Below the pieces are notes generated by a model. The model was not told the DNA's origin. It was given only the letters and a program-made list of their open reading frames with translations, and searched no databases. The position numbers and the translations under genes were made by a program. 12,015 nt of DNA from Acidimicrobiia bacterium (GTDB taxonomy: Bacteria; Actinomycetota; Acidimicrobiia; Acidimicrobiales; Ilumatobacteraceae): assembly GCA_030425785.1 (NCBI GenBank), contig JAUHYJ010000046.1, forward strand, positions 1 to 12,015, read 5' to 3'. Below, one piece after another: positions 1 through 6,882 of the stretch. Position 1 is the stretch's first letter, and each line of letters begins with the position of its first letter.

Positions 1-582
1 CTGCTCGGTCTGCTCATCATGCTCGGCGTCGGGTTCATCATCGACGGCTACCTCAACTGGAAGTACCCGATCGAGTCGCTGACGATGCGCATCGGCGGCG
101 ACCCGGTGCCGATTCTCGGCGTCAACATGCGCACGGGCAGCCTGCTCGCCTCGGCGATCACGATCGGTGCCGGTCTGTTGCTCGTGGTCTTCTTCCAGTA
201 CACGACGCTCGGCCGCGGCGTGCGCTCGGTGATCCAGGACGAGCAGGGCGCCCAGCTCGTCGGCATCAACCCGCGATCGGTGCGGTCGTTCGTCTTCCTC
301 CTGAGCGGGATGCTCGCCGGGCTCGTCGCGGTCACCGGGTCGATGACCGCGCCGCAGGCGTCCGACTTCGGGGTCAAGCTGACGACGCTCGCCCTCATCG
401 TGGCCGTCGTCGGCGGCCTCGGCAGCGTCTCCGGCGCCTTCCTCGCGGGTGTGCTGCTCGGCATCGTCGATCGCTTCGCGTCGGCCTACATCGGCCAGTT
501 CTACACGACGGTGATCCTGCTGCTCTGCGCCGCGTTCATGATCGTGCTGCGTCCGTCCGGCCTGCTCGGGAAGCCGACGTGA
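1..582 (+). CDS. livH: Branched-chain amino-acid ABC transporter permease, LivH type (5' end cut off by window)
   Basis: This is the C-terminal 193 residues of an inner-membrane permease of the LivH family. With LivM it forms the channel through which an ABC importer moves branched-chain amino acids or related small molecules such as amides or urea; the substrate cannot be read from the permease. The reading frame is open from base 1, and the family is usually about 290 residues, so roughly 100 N-terminal residues lie outside the window. What is visible: several hydrophobic helices, a cytoplasmic EAA-like loop (GRGVRSVIQDEQGAQLVGIN, encoded about 211-270) that contacts the ATPase, and the usual glycine-rich VVGGLGSVSGAFLAG segment near the end. 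It ends in the family-typical RPSGLLGK. The stop overlaps the GTG start of the LivM gene (GTGA), indicating translational coupling. The fold is certain; the transported substrate is unknown. Confidence 0.93.
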   Translation: MLGLLIMLGVGFIIDGYLNWKYPIESLTMRIGGDPVPILGVNMRTGSLLASAITIGAGLLLVVFFQYTTLGRGVRSVIQDEQGAQLVGINPRSVRSFVFLLSGMLAGLVAVTGSMTAPQASDFGVKLTTLALIVAVVGGLGSVSGAFLAGVLLGIVDRFASAYIGQFYTTVILLLCAAFMIVLRPSGLLGKPT

Positions 583-1535
583 ACCAGACCGGCGTCGTGC
601 GCGCCTACCTCCCGATCCTGATCGCCGCCGCGCTGGTGGCGCTCGTGCCGCTCCGCTACTCCGACTCGCGATCGATGATGGGCATCATCACGGTCGGTGT
701 GCTGTTCGCCTGCTACGGCGTGGCGTTCAACATCATCTTCGGCAGCACCGGGCAGCTGTTCCTGTGCTCGGGTGCGCTCGCCGGCATCGGCGGGTACGGG
801 GCCGCACTGCTGGCCGAGCGCAACGACGTGCCGATGATCGTCGCGATCGCGCTGGCGACGGTCGCCTCGGCCGTGGTGGCGGGCGTCCTGAGCTGGATCT
901 CGGTGCGGCGCGCACTCGACACGATCTTCATCGGCATCGTCACCATCGCGTTCGCGCTGTCGTTCGAGAACTTCGTGCTCGGCAAGGGTGACTGGACGGG
1001 CGGCGAGAGCGGCCTGCGCGTGTCGACCGCCTCCGACTCGTGGATGAGCGATCAGGTGCCGCCCTACTACCTCTTCCTCGGGCTGCTCGTGGTCTACCTG
1101 GTGCTGTACCGCTGGCTCCAGCGGTCGCGGATCGGGTGGGCGTTCCGGGCGCTGCGCGACGACGGGCTGGCGGCCGAGCTGTCCGGGGTCGACGTGTCGC
1201 GCTATCGCATCCTGGCCGGCGTGCTCGGCGGCGCGATGCTCGGGCTCGCCGGGGCGATCTTCGTGTTCACCGAGAGCCGGGCGAGCCCGTCGTCGTTCGA
1301 GTTCGGCAACGTCGACGTGTCGGTGCTCGTCATGCTGGCGTTCGGTGGGATCGGCTCGCTGCTCGGCCCGGTGGTCGGCGCCGCAGCGTTCACCTGGCTC
1401 GACGAGTTCCTCGAGGCGCTCGGCTACGCCCAGGCCAAGGAAGTCATCTACGGCGTCGTGATCGTCGTGCTGTTCCTGTTCTTCCGTCGCGGTGTGGTGC
1501 CGGCCGTGACCGACCTGTTCAAGCGCAAGCGCTAG
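579..1535 (+). CDS. livM: Branched-chain amino-acid ABC transporter permease, LivM type
   Basis: Second permease subunit of the same importer, 318 residues, near the family norm. The GTG start overlaps the LivH stop by four bases, and a weak GGGA lies just upstream. Hydrophobic helices run through the whole protein. Family signatures are the GQLFLCSGALAGIGGYGAAL segment (residues 59-78, with Cys63 near the position where many LivM proteins have the SLG motif), the external loop GDWTGGESGLR (137-147), the EAA loop that docks the ATPase (about 186-206) and the LAFGGIGSLLGPVVGA segment (253-268). The C-terminus is basic (KRKR), as expected for a cytoplasmic end. The ATPase genes (livG, livF) and binding protein are not downstream: the next gene is convergent and ends only nine bases away. 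They must lie left of the window or elsewhere. Confidence 0.94.
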   Translation: MNQTGVVRAYLPILIAAALVALVPLRYSDSRSMMGIITVGVLFACYGVAFNIIFGSTGQLFLCSGALAGIGGYGAALLAERNDVPMIVAIALATVASAVVAGVLSWISVRRALDTIFIGIVTIAFALSFENFVLGKGDWTGGESGLRVSTASDSWMSDQVPPYYLFLGLLVVYLVLYRWLQRSRIGWAFRALRDDGLAAELSGVDVSRYRILAGVLGGAMLGLAGAIFVFTESRASPSSFEFGNVDVSVLVMLAFGGIGSLLGPVVGAAAFTWLDEFLEALGYAQAKEVIYGVVIVVLFLFFRRGVVPAVTDLFKRKR

Positions 1536-1544
1536 ATCGCCGTC

Positions 1545-2168
1545 TCAGTCGCGCGACAGGTCGTCGGCGTAGGTGGTCTCGAGCAGGTCGCGCATCTGGC
1601 CCTCGTCGTAGCCCCACGCCGTCGCGTACATGCCGGCGAGATCGGGAGCGCCGTCGAAGTTCGGCCAGGCGGCGGGTTCCCACACCTTGCCGCGCCGGAA
1701 GGCCTTCGCACAGTGGCCGTACACCTCGGCCGTCTCGACGACGAGGGCGAGTTCGGGCGTGCGCAGCTCGCGCGTGAACCCGGCGAGCAGGTCGGGGTCG
1801 TCGGTGAGCGTCGCCGGGCCGTTGATGCGCAGCGTCTCGTCCTTGCCGGGCACGATGACGAGCAGCCCGACGTACGGGTGCTCGATCACGTTGCGATACG
1901 AGTCGAGGCGGTTGTTGCCGTTCAGGTCGGGGACCGCGACGTGCCGCTCGTCGAGGACCCGGACGAAGCCGGGCGGGCCGCCCCGGGGCGACGCGTCGAC
2001 CGAGCCGGCGCCGTTGGTCGTGGCGAGGACGCAGAACGGTGAGCGCTCGATGAACGCCTCCATCGCCTCGTCGAGCCGGTCGACCTGCTTGTCGAGGGCG
2101 CGTTGGCCCGGCTCGCGGTAGTGCGCGGTGAGCTGTTCGAGCGTGTCGATGCGGCCACGGATCTCCAT
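1545..2168 (-). CDS. FMN-dependent PPOX-type flavoprotein (MSMEG_1061-like family)
   Basis: A 207-residue cytoplasmic split-barrel protein of the pyridoxamine-5'-phosphate-oxidase-like superfamily. It closely matches the pattern of the actinobacterial MSMEG_1061-type group: an N-terminal helical stretch, then SPFCVLATTNGAGSVDASPR (43-62), GNNRLDSYRNVIEHPYVGLL (84-103), the VPGKDETLRINGPATL strand (106-121) and a CAKAFRRGKVW segment (153-163). Members are thought to bind FMN or F420 and reduce small molecules, but most have no assigned substrate. The start is the ATG at 2168-2166, 15 bases after the stop of the SRPBCC gene. There is only a weak purine-rich stretch and no TAnnnT box upstream, so it is probably the last gene of the MoxR operon read by run-through. 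It converges on livM with a nine-base gap. Family assignment is firm; role is unknown. Confidence 0.88.
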   Translation of the reverse strand: MEIRGRIDTLEQLTAHYREPGQRALDKQVDRLDEAMEAFIERSPFCVLATTNGAGSVDASPRGGPPGFVRVLDERHVAVPDLNGNNRLDSYRNVIEHPYVGLLVIVPGKDETLRINGPATLTDDPDLLAGFTRELRTPELALVVETAEVYGHCAKAFRRGKVWEPAAWPNFDGAPDLAGMYATAWGYDEGQMRDLLETTYADDLSRD

Positions 2169-2183
2169 CGGCTCAGTCTCGCA

Positions 2184-2624
2184 TCACGCGGCGGTGAGCA
2201 TCCGTTCGAGGTCGTCGAGGTCTCGACGCATGGCCCGCCTGATCGCTCGACCGACGAACGGCGCGACGAGACGCCGGACGCCGCCCGCCTCGATCCGGTG
2301 GCGGAGCACCATGTGCGTGACCCGGTCGCCGACCGGTCGCCAGGTCGACACGATCCGGTGCGGCAGCACGCCGTCGGCCGTGCGGATGGTGACCTGCTCG
2401 CCCGGCTCCCACTCGACGACGTCGTAGACCTGCTCGACGCGCCGCCCGAGCGTGCGGGTGACGAACCGGAAGCGCGACCCGAGCCGGGTCGCCCCGTCGC
2501 TCTCCGGTGCGGACGCCTCGATGCGGCGTCGCCATCGATGTGCGTTGGCCGGGTCACCGGCGAACTCGGTCACGGCGCCGATCGGCCGCTCGATCACGAT
2601 CGTCTCTGCGATGTCGACCGTCAG
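2184..2624 (-). CDS. SRPBCC (START/polyketide-cyclase-like) family protein, probable CTG start
   Basis: A 146-residue protein with the helix-grip pattern of the SRPBCC superfamily. It has an N-terminal beta strand (IAETIVIERPIGAVTEFAGD, residues 5-24), the usual tryptophan (W31) after the first helices, alternating strands around W72, W96 and the MVLRHRIE strand (105-112), and a long amphipathic C-terminal helix rich in arginine (about 116-145). Such proteins bind small hydrophobic ligands; no substrate can be named. The open frame has no ATG or GTG at the expected N-terminus. A CTG at 2624-2622 overlaps the upstream stop codon (CTGA), and GGGAGG (2635-2630) lies five bases before it, so I take CTG as the start. 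A GTG nine codons later is the alternative and would remove most of the first strand. It sits between the membrane protein and PPOX genes in the operon. Confidence 0.8.
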   Translation of the reverse strand: MTVDIAETIVIERPIGAVTEFAGDPANAHRWRRRIEASAPESDGATRLGSRFRFVTRTLGRRVEQVYDVVEWEPGEQVTIRTADGVLPHRIVSTWRPVGDRVTHMVLRHRIEAGGVRRLVAPFVGRAIRRAMRRDLDDLERMLTAA

Positions 2625-3181
2625 GGCTGCCTCCCTTCGGTCGGTGCCGTCACGACGCGCCGGACGGCGACGAGGCCGACGACGAGCGCGGTCAGCGCGG
2701 CGATGGTGGCGAGGGACGATGCGGTGGCGTCGCGTCGGGTCATGACGACCAGGACCACCCACCACAGCGCGGTGGCGCCGGTCACGACGAGCCAGCGCAG
2801 CCCCCACCGCACGAGCACGTCGCGCGGGACGGTGGCGTTCGGTGGCAGCCCGGCGAGGAGTGCGACGATCGTGTGGAACGCAGTGAGTCCGGCCGCGATG
2901 GCGATCGTGGCGGGCGAGGTCGGCGAGCCGTCGGACACCATCCAGCGCACGACGACCAGCGCGATCACGAGGACCGGGAACGACGAGTCGGGGTGAACCA
3001 GCGCAGCCGACAGGGCCAGGATCGTCACCCCGACCGAGTACAGCCCGAAGGTGAGGTCGGTCGTGCCGCCGGTGACGGCCAACGACGCCGCGATCGCCAG
3101 CGCCGCGCCGGCCGCCAGCACCTGCCGTTGCACGGAGATCCGCCGACGGTGGCGCGTGCGGTCGTGCTGATCCGCGGTCAC
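2621..3181 (-). CDS. Hypothetical multi-pass membrane protein of the MoxR/DUF58 operon
   Basis: I do not recognise a named family. The protein has 186 residues: a basic cytoplasmic N-terminus (about residues 7-19, rich in R, H and D), then five to six predicted transmembrane helices (about 20-37, 43-63, 68-82, 90-112, 128-148, 155-174) and a short polar tail. The GTG start at 3181-3179 overlaps the DUF58 stop (GTGA), and a GAGG lies about six bases upstream; the frame is open further upstream, but that part is a shadow of the DUF58 gene. The downstream SRPBCC gene overlaps its stop by four bases. Small polytopic proteins next to moxR and DUF58 genes are common in actinobacteria and may be part of the membrane complex served by the ATPase, but that is inference from position only. 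Confidence 0.82.
   Translation of the reverse strand: MTADQHDRTRHRRRISVQRQVLAAGAALAIAASLAVTGGTTDLTFGLYSVGVTILALSAALVHPDSSFPVLVIALVVVRWMVSDGSPTSPATIAIAAGLTAFHTIVALLAGLPPNATVPRDVLVRWGLRWLVVTGATALWWVVLVVMTRRDATASSLATIAALTALVVGLVAVRRVVTAPTEGRQP
2622..2635 (-). promoter_or_regulatory. Shine-Dalgarno GGGAGG and CTG start codon of the SRPBCC gene
   Basis: Reading the minus strand, GGGAGG (2635-2630) is followed by five bases and then CTG (2624-2622), which forms a four-base CTGA overlap with the TGA of the preceding membrane-protein gene. Spacing and overlap mirror the GTGA and ATGA junctions elsewhere in this operon, which supports CTG as the initiator. Confidence 0.6.
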
Positions 3182-4557
3182 GAGACCCTCATCCTCGGGG
3201 CCGAGGCGCGTCGGGCGACGTCGCGCAGGAACTGGTCGAGGCTGCCCGGGCCGACCCAGTGCACGACCGGGATGCCCGCCCGCTCGACGAGCCGGATCTC
3301 GCGGCGGCGCTCGAGCCGGCGCAGCCGCCACGCCAGTTCGGCCTGTGGATCGTGATCGAACGTCAGGTCGTCGGGCAGCGTGTCGATCACGACGACCGGG
3401 ATGCCCCGCCGGCCGAGCTGCACGGCCCGGTCGAGCGCGACCCGTGAGATGAGGGGCGACAACATGACGGTGAGCCCGGCGTCGCCGACCGGCCACGGCT
3501 GGATGTCAGCCGGCCGGCGGCCGACGTTGGTGCGACCCGGCGCCCGCAGCGCGCTGAGCGTCTCGAGGATCCGACGCTGCTGCTTGGGGCCGGCGCCGCC
3601 GCGTACGTGGTGGTTCGTGGTCGCCCCGAAGGCACGCAGCGACACCCGGTCACCACGCTGCACGTAGTGCTGGGCGATGGCGGCGGCCGCCCGCACCGCC
3701 GTGTCGAGGCTGGAGGCGACACCGTCGAGCCCGCCGCTCGGTCCGTAGTCGGCGGTGGCGTCGACGACGAGCTCGACGTGCATGTCGTGGTCGGCCCAGG
3801 TCGCGTTGACCTGGATCTCGTCGGACCGGGTCGAGCGCATCCAGTTGATCCGTCGCATCCGGTCGCCCGGGGTGAAGGCGCGCAGGCCGGCGAACTCGCT
3901 GCCGTCGCCGCGCCGCGCCGAGCGGTCGAGTCCGACCAGACCGTGCGTCGGACGGGCGGGTGCGCCGACGTCGAACACCGGTGTGTCGGGCAGGGTGACC
4001 AGCGCGACGTGGCTGGTGGTCGCACCGGTCCGGAACGCCCCCCACGGGTTGGTGGCGAGCACCTCGATCGGCGGCAGGATCCGGCGGCCCCAACGCATCG
4101 ACCGCACGGCGATCGCGACCTCGACCCGATCGGCCCCGTCGGCGTCGGGGACGTCGGCGTCGGGGGCGTCGAGTGCGTCCTGTCCGTCGACGACGGCGGA
4201 CCCCGACGGCGGGTCGGTCTCGAGCCAGGGCTCGTCGGGCACGGTCACCGTCACGTGGTCGACGTGGTCGACCTCGTCGAGGCGGACGCGCCAACGGGTC
4301 GCATCGCCCTCTCGGATGATCGGATTCCCGGTCCGGTGGGCGGCGACGGGGTGGCGAGTCGGGCGGGTGAGCACCGACCAGGCGGCGATGATCGCGAACG
4401 GTGCCCCGAGCACGAAGAGGTCGGGCCGGCCCGCGACGACGGCGATGCCGAGCAGGGTCCCTCCGACGCCGACCGACCGGACGAGCGCGGCCGTCGGTCG
4501 CCACGGCTCGGCGGCGGCGTCACGCCACCGGGCACCTTCGGTGATGACGTCGATCAC
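3178..4557 (-). CDS. DUF58 domain protein, partner of MoxR ATPase
   Basis: A 459-residue membrane-anchored protein with two N-terminal hydrophobic helices (about 27-64), a beta-rich region with an acidic linker (124-143), and the DUF58 core GSEFAGLRAFTPGDRMRRIN followed by W239 (219-239), ending in a Rossmann-like von Willebrand A type half (about 258-450). DUF58 proteins are nearly always encoded beside MoxR ATPases and are thought to recruit the ATPase to its targets. The metal-site position that reads D-x-S-x-S in true vWA domains is D266-A-T-A-D270 here, so metal binding may be weakened. The start is the GTG at 4557-4555, overlapping the moxR stop (GTGA); no good ribosome binding site precedes it, so translation is probably coupled. 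The open frame continues upstream but lies over moxR in another frame and is rejected. Confidence 0.92.
   Translation of the reverse strand: MIDVITEGARWRDAAAEPWRPTAALVRSVGVGGTLLGIAVVAGRPDLFVLGAPFAIIAAWSVLTRPTRHPVAAHRTGNPIIREGDATRWRVRLDEVDHVDHVTVTVPDEPWLETDPPSGSAVVDGQDALDAPDADVPDADGADRVEVAIAVRSMRWGRRILPPIEVLATNPWGAFRTGATTSHVALVTLPDTPVFDVGAPARPTHGLVGLDRSARRGDGSEFAGLRAFTPGDRMRRINWMRSTRSDEIQVNATWADHDMHVELVVDATADYGPSGGLDGVASSLDTAVRAAAAIAQHYVQRGDRVSLRAFGATTNHHVRGGAGPKQQRRILETLSALRAPGRTNVGRRPADIQPWPVGDAGLTVMLSPLISRVALDRAVQLGRRGIPVVVIDTLPDDLTFDHDPQAELAWRLRRLERRREIRLVERAGIPVVHWVGPGSLDQFLRDVARRASAPRMRVS
4129..4188 (-). repeat. Short repeated segment encoding an acidic linker in the DUF58 protein
   Basis: Residues 124-143 of the DUF58 protein are made almost only of D, A, P, V and G, with PDAD occurring twice. 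The DNA shows imperfect repeats of a GTCGGGG-like unit on the plus strand around 4141-4170. It probably forms a flexible linker in the beta-rich domain before the DUF58 core. Confidence 0.5.
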
Positions 4558-5534
4558 GTCGCGGAGACACCTGCCTCGCGCGCGGACGGAACGGGCACGG
4601 CGCCCAACACGTCGTCGACGATCGATGCGCCGGTCACGGCACTCATCCACATCTCGGGCTTGACGGTGATGCGGTGTGCGAGCACGTCGGTGGCGATCGA
4701 CTTGACGTCGTCGGGGGTCACGAAGTCGCGACCGTGGATGACCGCCATCGCGCGGCTGACGAGCAGGAGCGCGAGCGCCCCGCGTGGCGATGCACCCAGC
4801 AGGGCGTGCTGGTGCTCGCGGGTCGATGCCGCCAGCGACACGCAGTACCGGCCGACGCTCTCGTCGACGGCGACCCGGTCGACGGCGGCCTGCATCGCCC
4901 GCAGCGTCGAGGCGTCGACGATCCGGTCGAGGTCGACCTCCTCGTGCTGCCGCTCCATGCGGCGGCGCAGGACGTCCCACTCCTCGTTGCGGTCGGGGTA
5001 GCCGAAGTCGGTGCGCACCATGAAGCGGTCGAGCTGGGCCTCGGGGAGCGGATACGTGCCCTCGTACTCGACCGGGTTCGCCGTGGCGATCACGTGGAAC
5101 GGAGGCTCGAGGCGGAACGTCTCGCCCTCGACCGTGACCTGCCGTTCCTGCATCGCCTCGAGGAGGGCCGCCTGGGTGCGTGGCGGCGTGCGGTTGATCT
5201 CGTCGGCGAGCAGCAGCCCGGTGAAGATCGGCCCGGGGCGGAACACGAACCGCTCGTCGCGTCGGTCGTAGACGAACGAGCCGGTCAGGTCGGCGGGCAG
5301 CAGGTCGGGCGTGAACTGGGCGCGTGCGAAGTCGAGCCCGAGTGCGGTGGCGAGCGAGCGGGCGGCGAGCGTCTTGCCGAGACCGGGGAAGTCCTCGAGC
5401 AGGACGTGGCCGCCCGCGAGGATCGCTGCGAGCACGACGGTGAGCGGGATGCGCTTGCCGACGACGGCGCGCTCGACCTCGTCGAGGATCTCACCGGAGA
5501 GCCGGGACACGTCGTGCAGTTCGAGTGGTTCCAT
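4554..5534 (-). CDS. moxR: MoxR-family AAA+ ATPase
   Basis: A 326-residue AAA+ ATPase of the MoxR family, chaperone-like machines that remodel or activate partner proteins, often with von Willebrand A domain partners. All catalytic elements are present: Walker A FPGLGKT (49-55), the MoxR-typical TPDLLPADLTGS (75-86), Walker B LLLADEINR (107-115; D111, E112), sensor 1 ATANP (150-154), the arginine finger in EAQLDRF (R170) and sensor 2 GASPRG (247-252; R251), followed by the winged-helix-like lid. Length is normal and no residue is missing. The ATG start has AAGGA five bases upstream (5544-5540), the only clear ribosome binding site next to an ATG in this operon. This suggests MoxR is independently translated at a good rate while its neighbours depend on coupling. 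The substrate is unknown. Confidence 0.96.
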   Translation of the reverse strand: MEPLELHDVSRLSGEILDEVERAVVGKRIPLTVVLAAILAGGHVLLEDFPGLGKTLAARSLATALGLDFARAQFTPDLLPADLTGSFVYDRRDERFVFRPGPIFTGLLLADEINRTPPRTQAALLEAMQERQVTVEGETFRLEPPFHVIATANPVEYEGTYPLPEAQLDRFMVRTDFGYPDRNEEWDVLRRRMERQHEEVDLDRIVDASTLRAMQAAVDRVAVDESVGRYCVSLAASTREHQHALLGASPRGALALLLVSRAMAVIHGRDFVTPDDVKSIATDVLAHRITVKPEMWMSAVTGASIVDDVLGAVPVPSAREAGVSAT

Positions 5535-5558
5535 GTCGGTCCTTGCTGGTGATCGTGC

Positions 5559-6035
5559 TCAGAGCGCCTCGGCCTCGGTGAGCAGCCGGTCGAGTCGGCG
5601 TTCGGTGAGCCGATCGACCGATGCGGGGTCGTGGACGAGCCGGTTGAGTTCGGGCCCGAGCAGCCGGTGGGCGCGTTCGGGCTCGGCGGCCCGATCGATG
5701 CCGTGGACGGTGAGGAGCTGATCGTCGACGATCGTGATCAGCTGCTCGCGGATGCGTCGGGCGTGGTGGTCGCGCGACCCGCCGTCGCCGACGGCCTGGC
5801 GCAGCGCCGCAGCGCGCAGGTCGGGCGAGGTGGGCGGGGGCTGTTCGGACGGCGAGGAGGGGAGCGCGGGTCGGGGGGCGTCCGCCGACAGCGGCCGCGT
5901 CGCCCACAGCGCGATGCCGATCGTCAGCACGATCGCCGCCACGAGGACGACGTCGGGGCCGGTGTCGGTCGTGATGAGGAGCGCCTCGGTGACCACGACG
6001 GCGGCCACGATCGCCGTGACGGTTCGTGCGCTCAT
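5559..6035 (-). CDS. Hypothetical small membrane protein with two helices and cytoplasmic C-terminal domain
   Basis: No family recognised. The 158 residues contain two hydrophobic helices (about 4-22 and 28-46), a proline/serine-rich linker (51-71) and a charged helical domain (72-158) containing REQLITIVDDQLLTVHGID (96-114) and RLLGPELNRLV (124-134). The ATG at 6035-6033 overlaps the stop of the DUF4129 gene (ATGA). The region where a ribosome binding site should be is the ACC/ACG repeat coding for the threonine tail of that gene, so initiation must rely on ribosomes ending the upstream gene. The frame is open far upstream (His/Asp-rich), but that stretch lies over DUF4129 coding sequence and I reject it. 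It ends 24 bases before moxR. A role in the MoxR membrane complex is inference from location. Confidence 0.82.
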   Translation of the reverse strand: MSARTVTAIVAAVVVTEALLITTDTGPDVVLVAAIVLTIGIALWATRPLSADAPRPALPSSPSEQPPPTSPDLRAAALRQAVGDGGSRDHHARRIREQLITIVDDQLLTVHGIDRAAEPERAHRLLGPELNRLVHDPASVDRLTERRLDRLLTEAEAL

Positions 6036-6799
6036 GACGTGGTGGTCGTGGTGGTGGTCGTGGTCGTGGTCGTGGTGGTCGCGGTGATCGGGCTCGTGGT
6101 CGTGTGCCGTGCCGAGCGTCGCAACCCGTCGTGGACGTGCTCGAGCGCCGCGACGGCGGCCACCCGGTCGTCCTCGTCGAGCTCGTGCGTCGAGAACCGC
6201 GCCTCGCGGTACAGCGCACCAAGGCGCTCGATCGCGGACGGATCGATGTCGAAGCGCCGGAGCACCTCGGCGGTCAGCTCGGTCGAGGTGAGCGCCGGAT
6301 CGGGATCGAACCCGGCCCGCGCGACCGAGCCTTCGAGCCGGAGCCAGCACGCGACGATGCCGTTGCGCGGCGAACCCCGGCCCAGCGCGTCGCGCTGCGC
6401 GTCGGCGTCGGCGACGATCGCGTCGGCGACGTCGGCGAGGGTCACGAAGTCGCCGCGAGGATCGTCGGTCGCACTGCGCTGCTCGGGGCGTTGCTGCCAG
6501 ACGTTGCGCGCCATGAACAGGACGGCGAGCGCGATCGCACCGAACGCGAGGATCTGGAACCACAGCGTCATCGTCTCGGTGGCGTCGGCGACGTCGATCG
6601 CCTCGGCCGGCGCGACCGGCTCGGGCTCGTTCGGCACCAAACCCTCGGGCTCGTCGACCGGTGTCTCGACGCCGGGGGTGGCCCACCCCAGGTCGGGCGA
6701 GCGTTCGACCACGGTGGCCGGCTCGGCGGTGGCCACCGAGGCGAGCAGGAACGCACCGAGCGCGGCGACGACCGTGAGTGCGATGCGCCGACGGTCCAT
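6032..6799 (-). CDS. DUF4129-domain membrane protein with polythreonine C-terminus, first gene of MoxR operon
   Basis: A 255-residue protein with a likely signal peptide (1-25, cleavage after A-T-A), a proline/glutamate-rich extracytoplasmic segment (26-75), one transmembrane helix (about 78-96) and a cytoplasmic C-terminal DUF4129-like region (about 118-230). The diagnostic part is RNGIVACWLRLEGSVARAGF (145-164), then LTSTELTAEVLRRFDID (170-186) and a leucine/alanine helix with LYREARFSTHE (196-206). DUF4129 proteins are regularly encoded beside MoxR and DUF58; some are fused to transglutaminase-like domains, which this one lacks. The tail is TTTSPITA followed by fourteen threonines and a serine. 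The ATG at 6799-6797 has no ribosome binding site, but a TAGCGT box lies eight bases upstream, so transcription may begin at or just before the start codon. Divergent from the WS/DGAT gene. Confidence 0.87.
   Translation of the reverse strand: MDRRRIALTVVAALGAFLLASVATAEPATVVERSPDLGWATPGVETPVDEPEGLVPNEPEPVAPAEAIDVADATETMTLWFQILAFGAIALAVLFMARNVWQQRPEQRSATDDPRGDFVTLADVADAIVADADAQRDALGRGSPRNGIVACWLRLEGSVARAGFDPDPALTSTELTAEVLRRFDIDPSAIERLGALYREARFSTHELDEDDRVAAVAALEHVHDGLRRSARHTTTSPITATTTTTTTTTTTTTTS
6038..6079 (-). repeat. Imperfect ACC/ACG triplet repeat coding for fourteen threonines
   Basis: Forty-two bases consist only of the threonine codons ACC and ACG (GTGGTC-like units on the plus strand); further threonine codons continue less regularly up to about 6103. 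The ACC/ACG mixture makes it an imperfect microsatellite. It ends two codons before the stop and directly abuts the start codon of the next gene. Confidence 0.9.
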
Positions 6800-6807
6800 G
6801 TCCGATG

Positions 6808-6813
6808 ACGCTA
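6808..6813 (-). promoter_or_regulatory. Candidate -10 box TAGCGT of the MoxR operon
   Basis: TAGCGT fits the actinobacterial TAnnnT -10 pattern and lies eight bases before the ATG of the DUF4129 gene, which would place the transcript start at or within a base or two of the start codon. No convincing -35 element was seen. It is the only obvious promoter before the seven-gene run. Confidence 0.45.
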
Positions 6814-6834
6814 GTGGGTCGCGGGGCGAGGGTG

Positions 6835-6872
6835 GGCCAGTGACGATCGCCGGCGCACATGCCAGACTGGCC
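6835..6872. promoter_or_regulatory. Candidate operator: inverted GGCCAG/CTGGCC with inner palindrome GCCAGACTGGC
   Basis: In the 92-base divergent gap, GGCCAG (6835-6840) is mirrored by CTGGCC (6867-6872), and an 11-base perfect odd palindrome GCCAGACTGGC lies at 6861-6871. It sits 11 bases upstream of the WS/DGAT ribosome binding site. This is a place where a repressor could bind, but short GC-rich palindromes also occur by chance. A weak plus-strand promoter may overlap it (TGACGA at 6841-6846, CAGACT at 6863-6868). Confidence 0.25.
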
Positions 6873-6882
6873 GCGACCGAGG

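Noticed and set aside
3607..5001. Long plus-strand open frame opposite moxR and the DUF58 gene
   Set aside because: High GC makes antisense frames open. The translation is a low-complexity D/G/V/R-rich string without domains, while the minus strand encodes complete conserved proteins.
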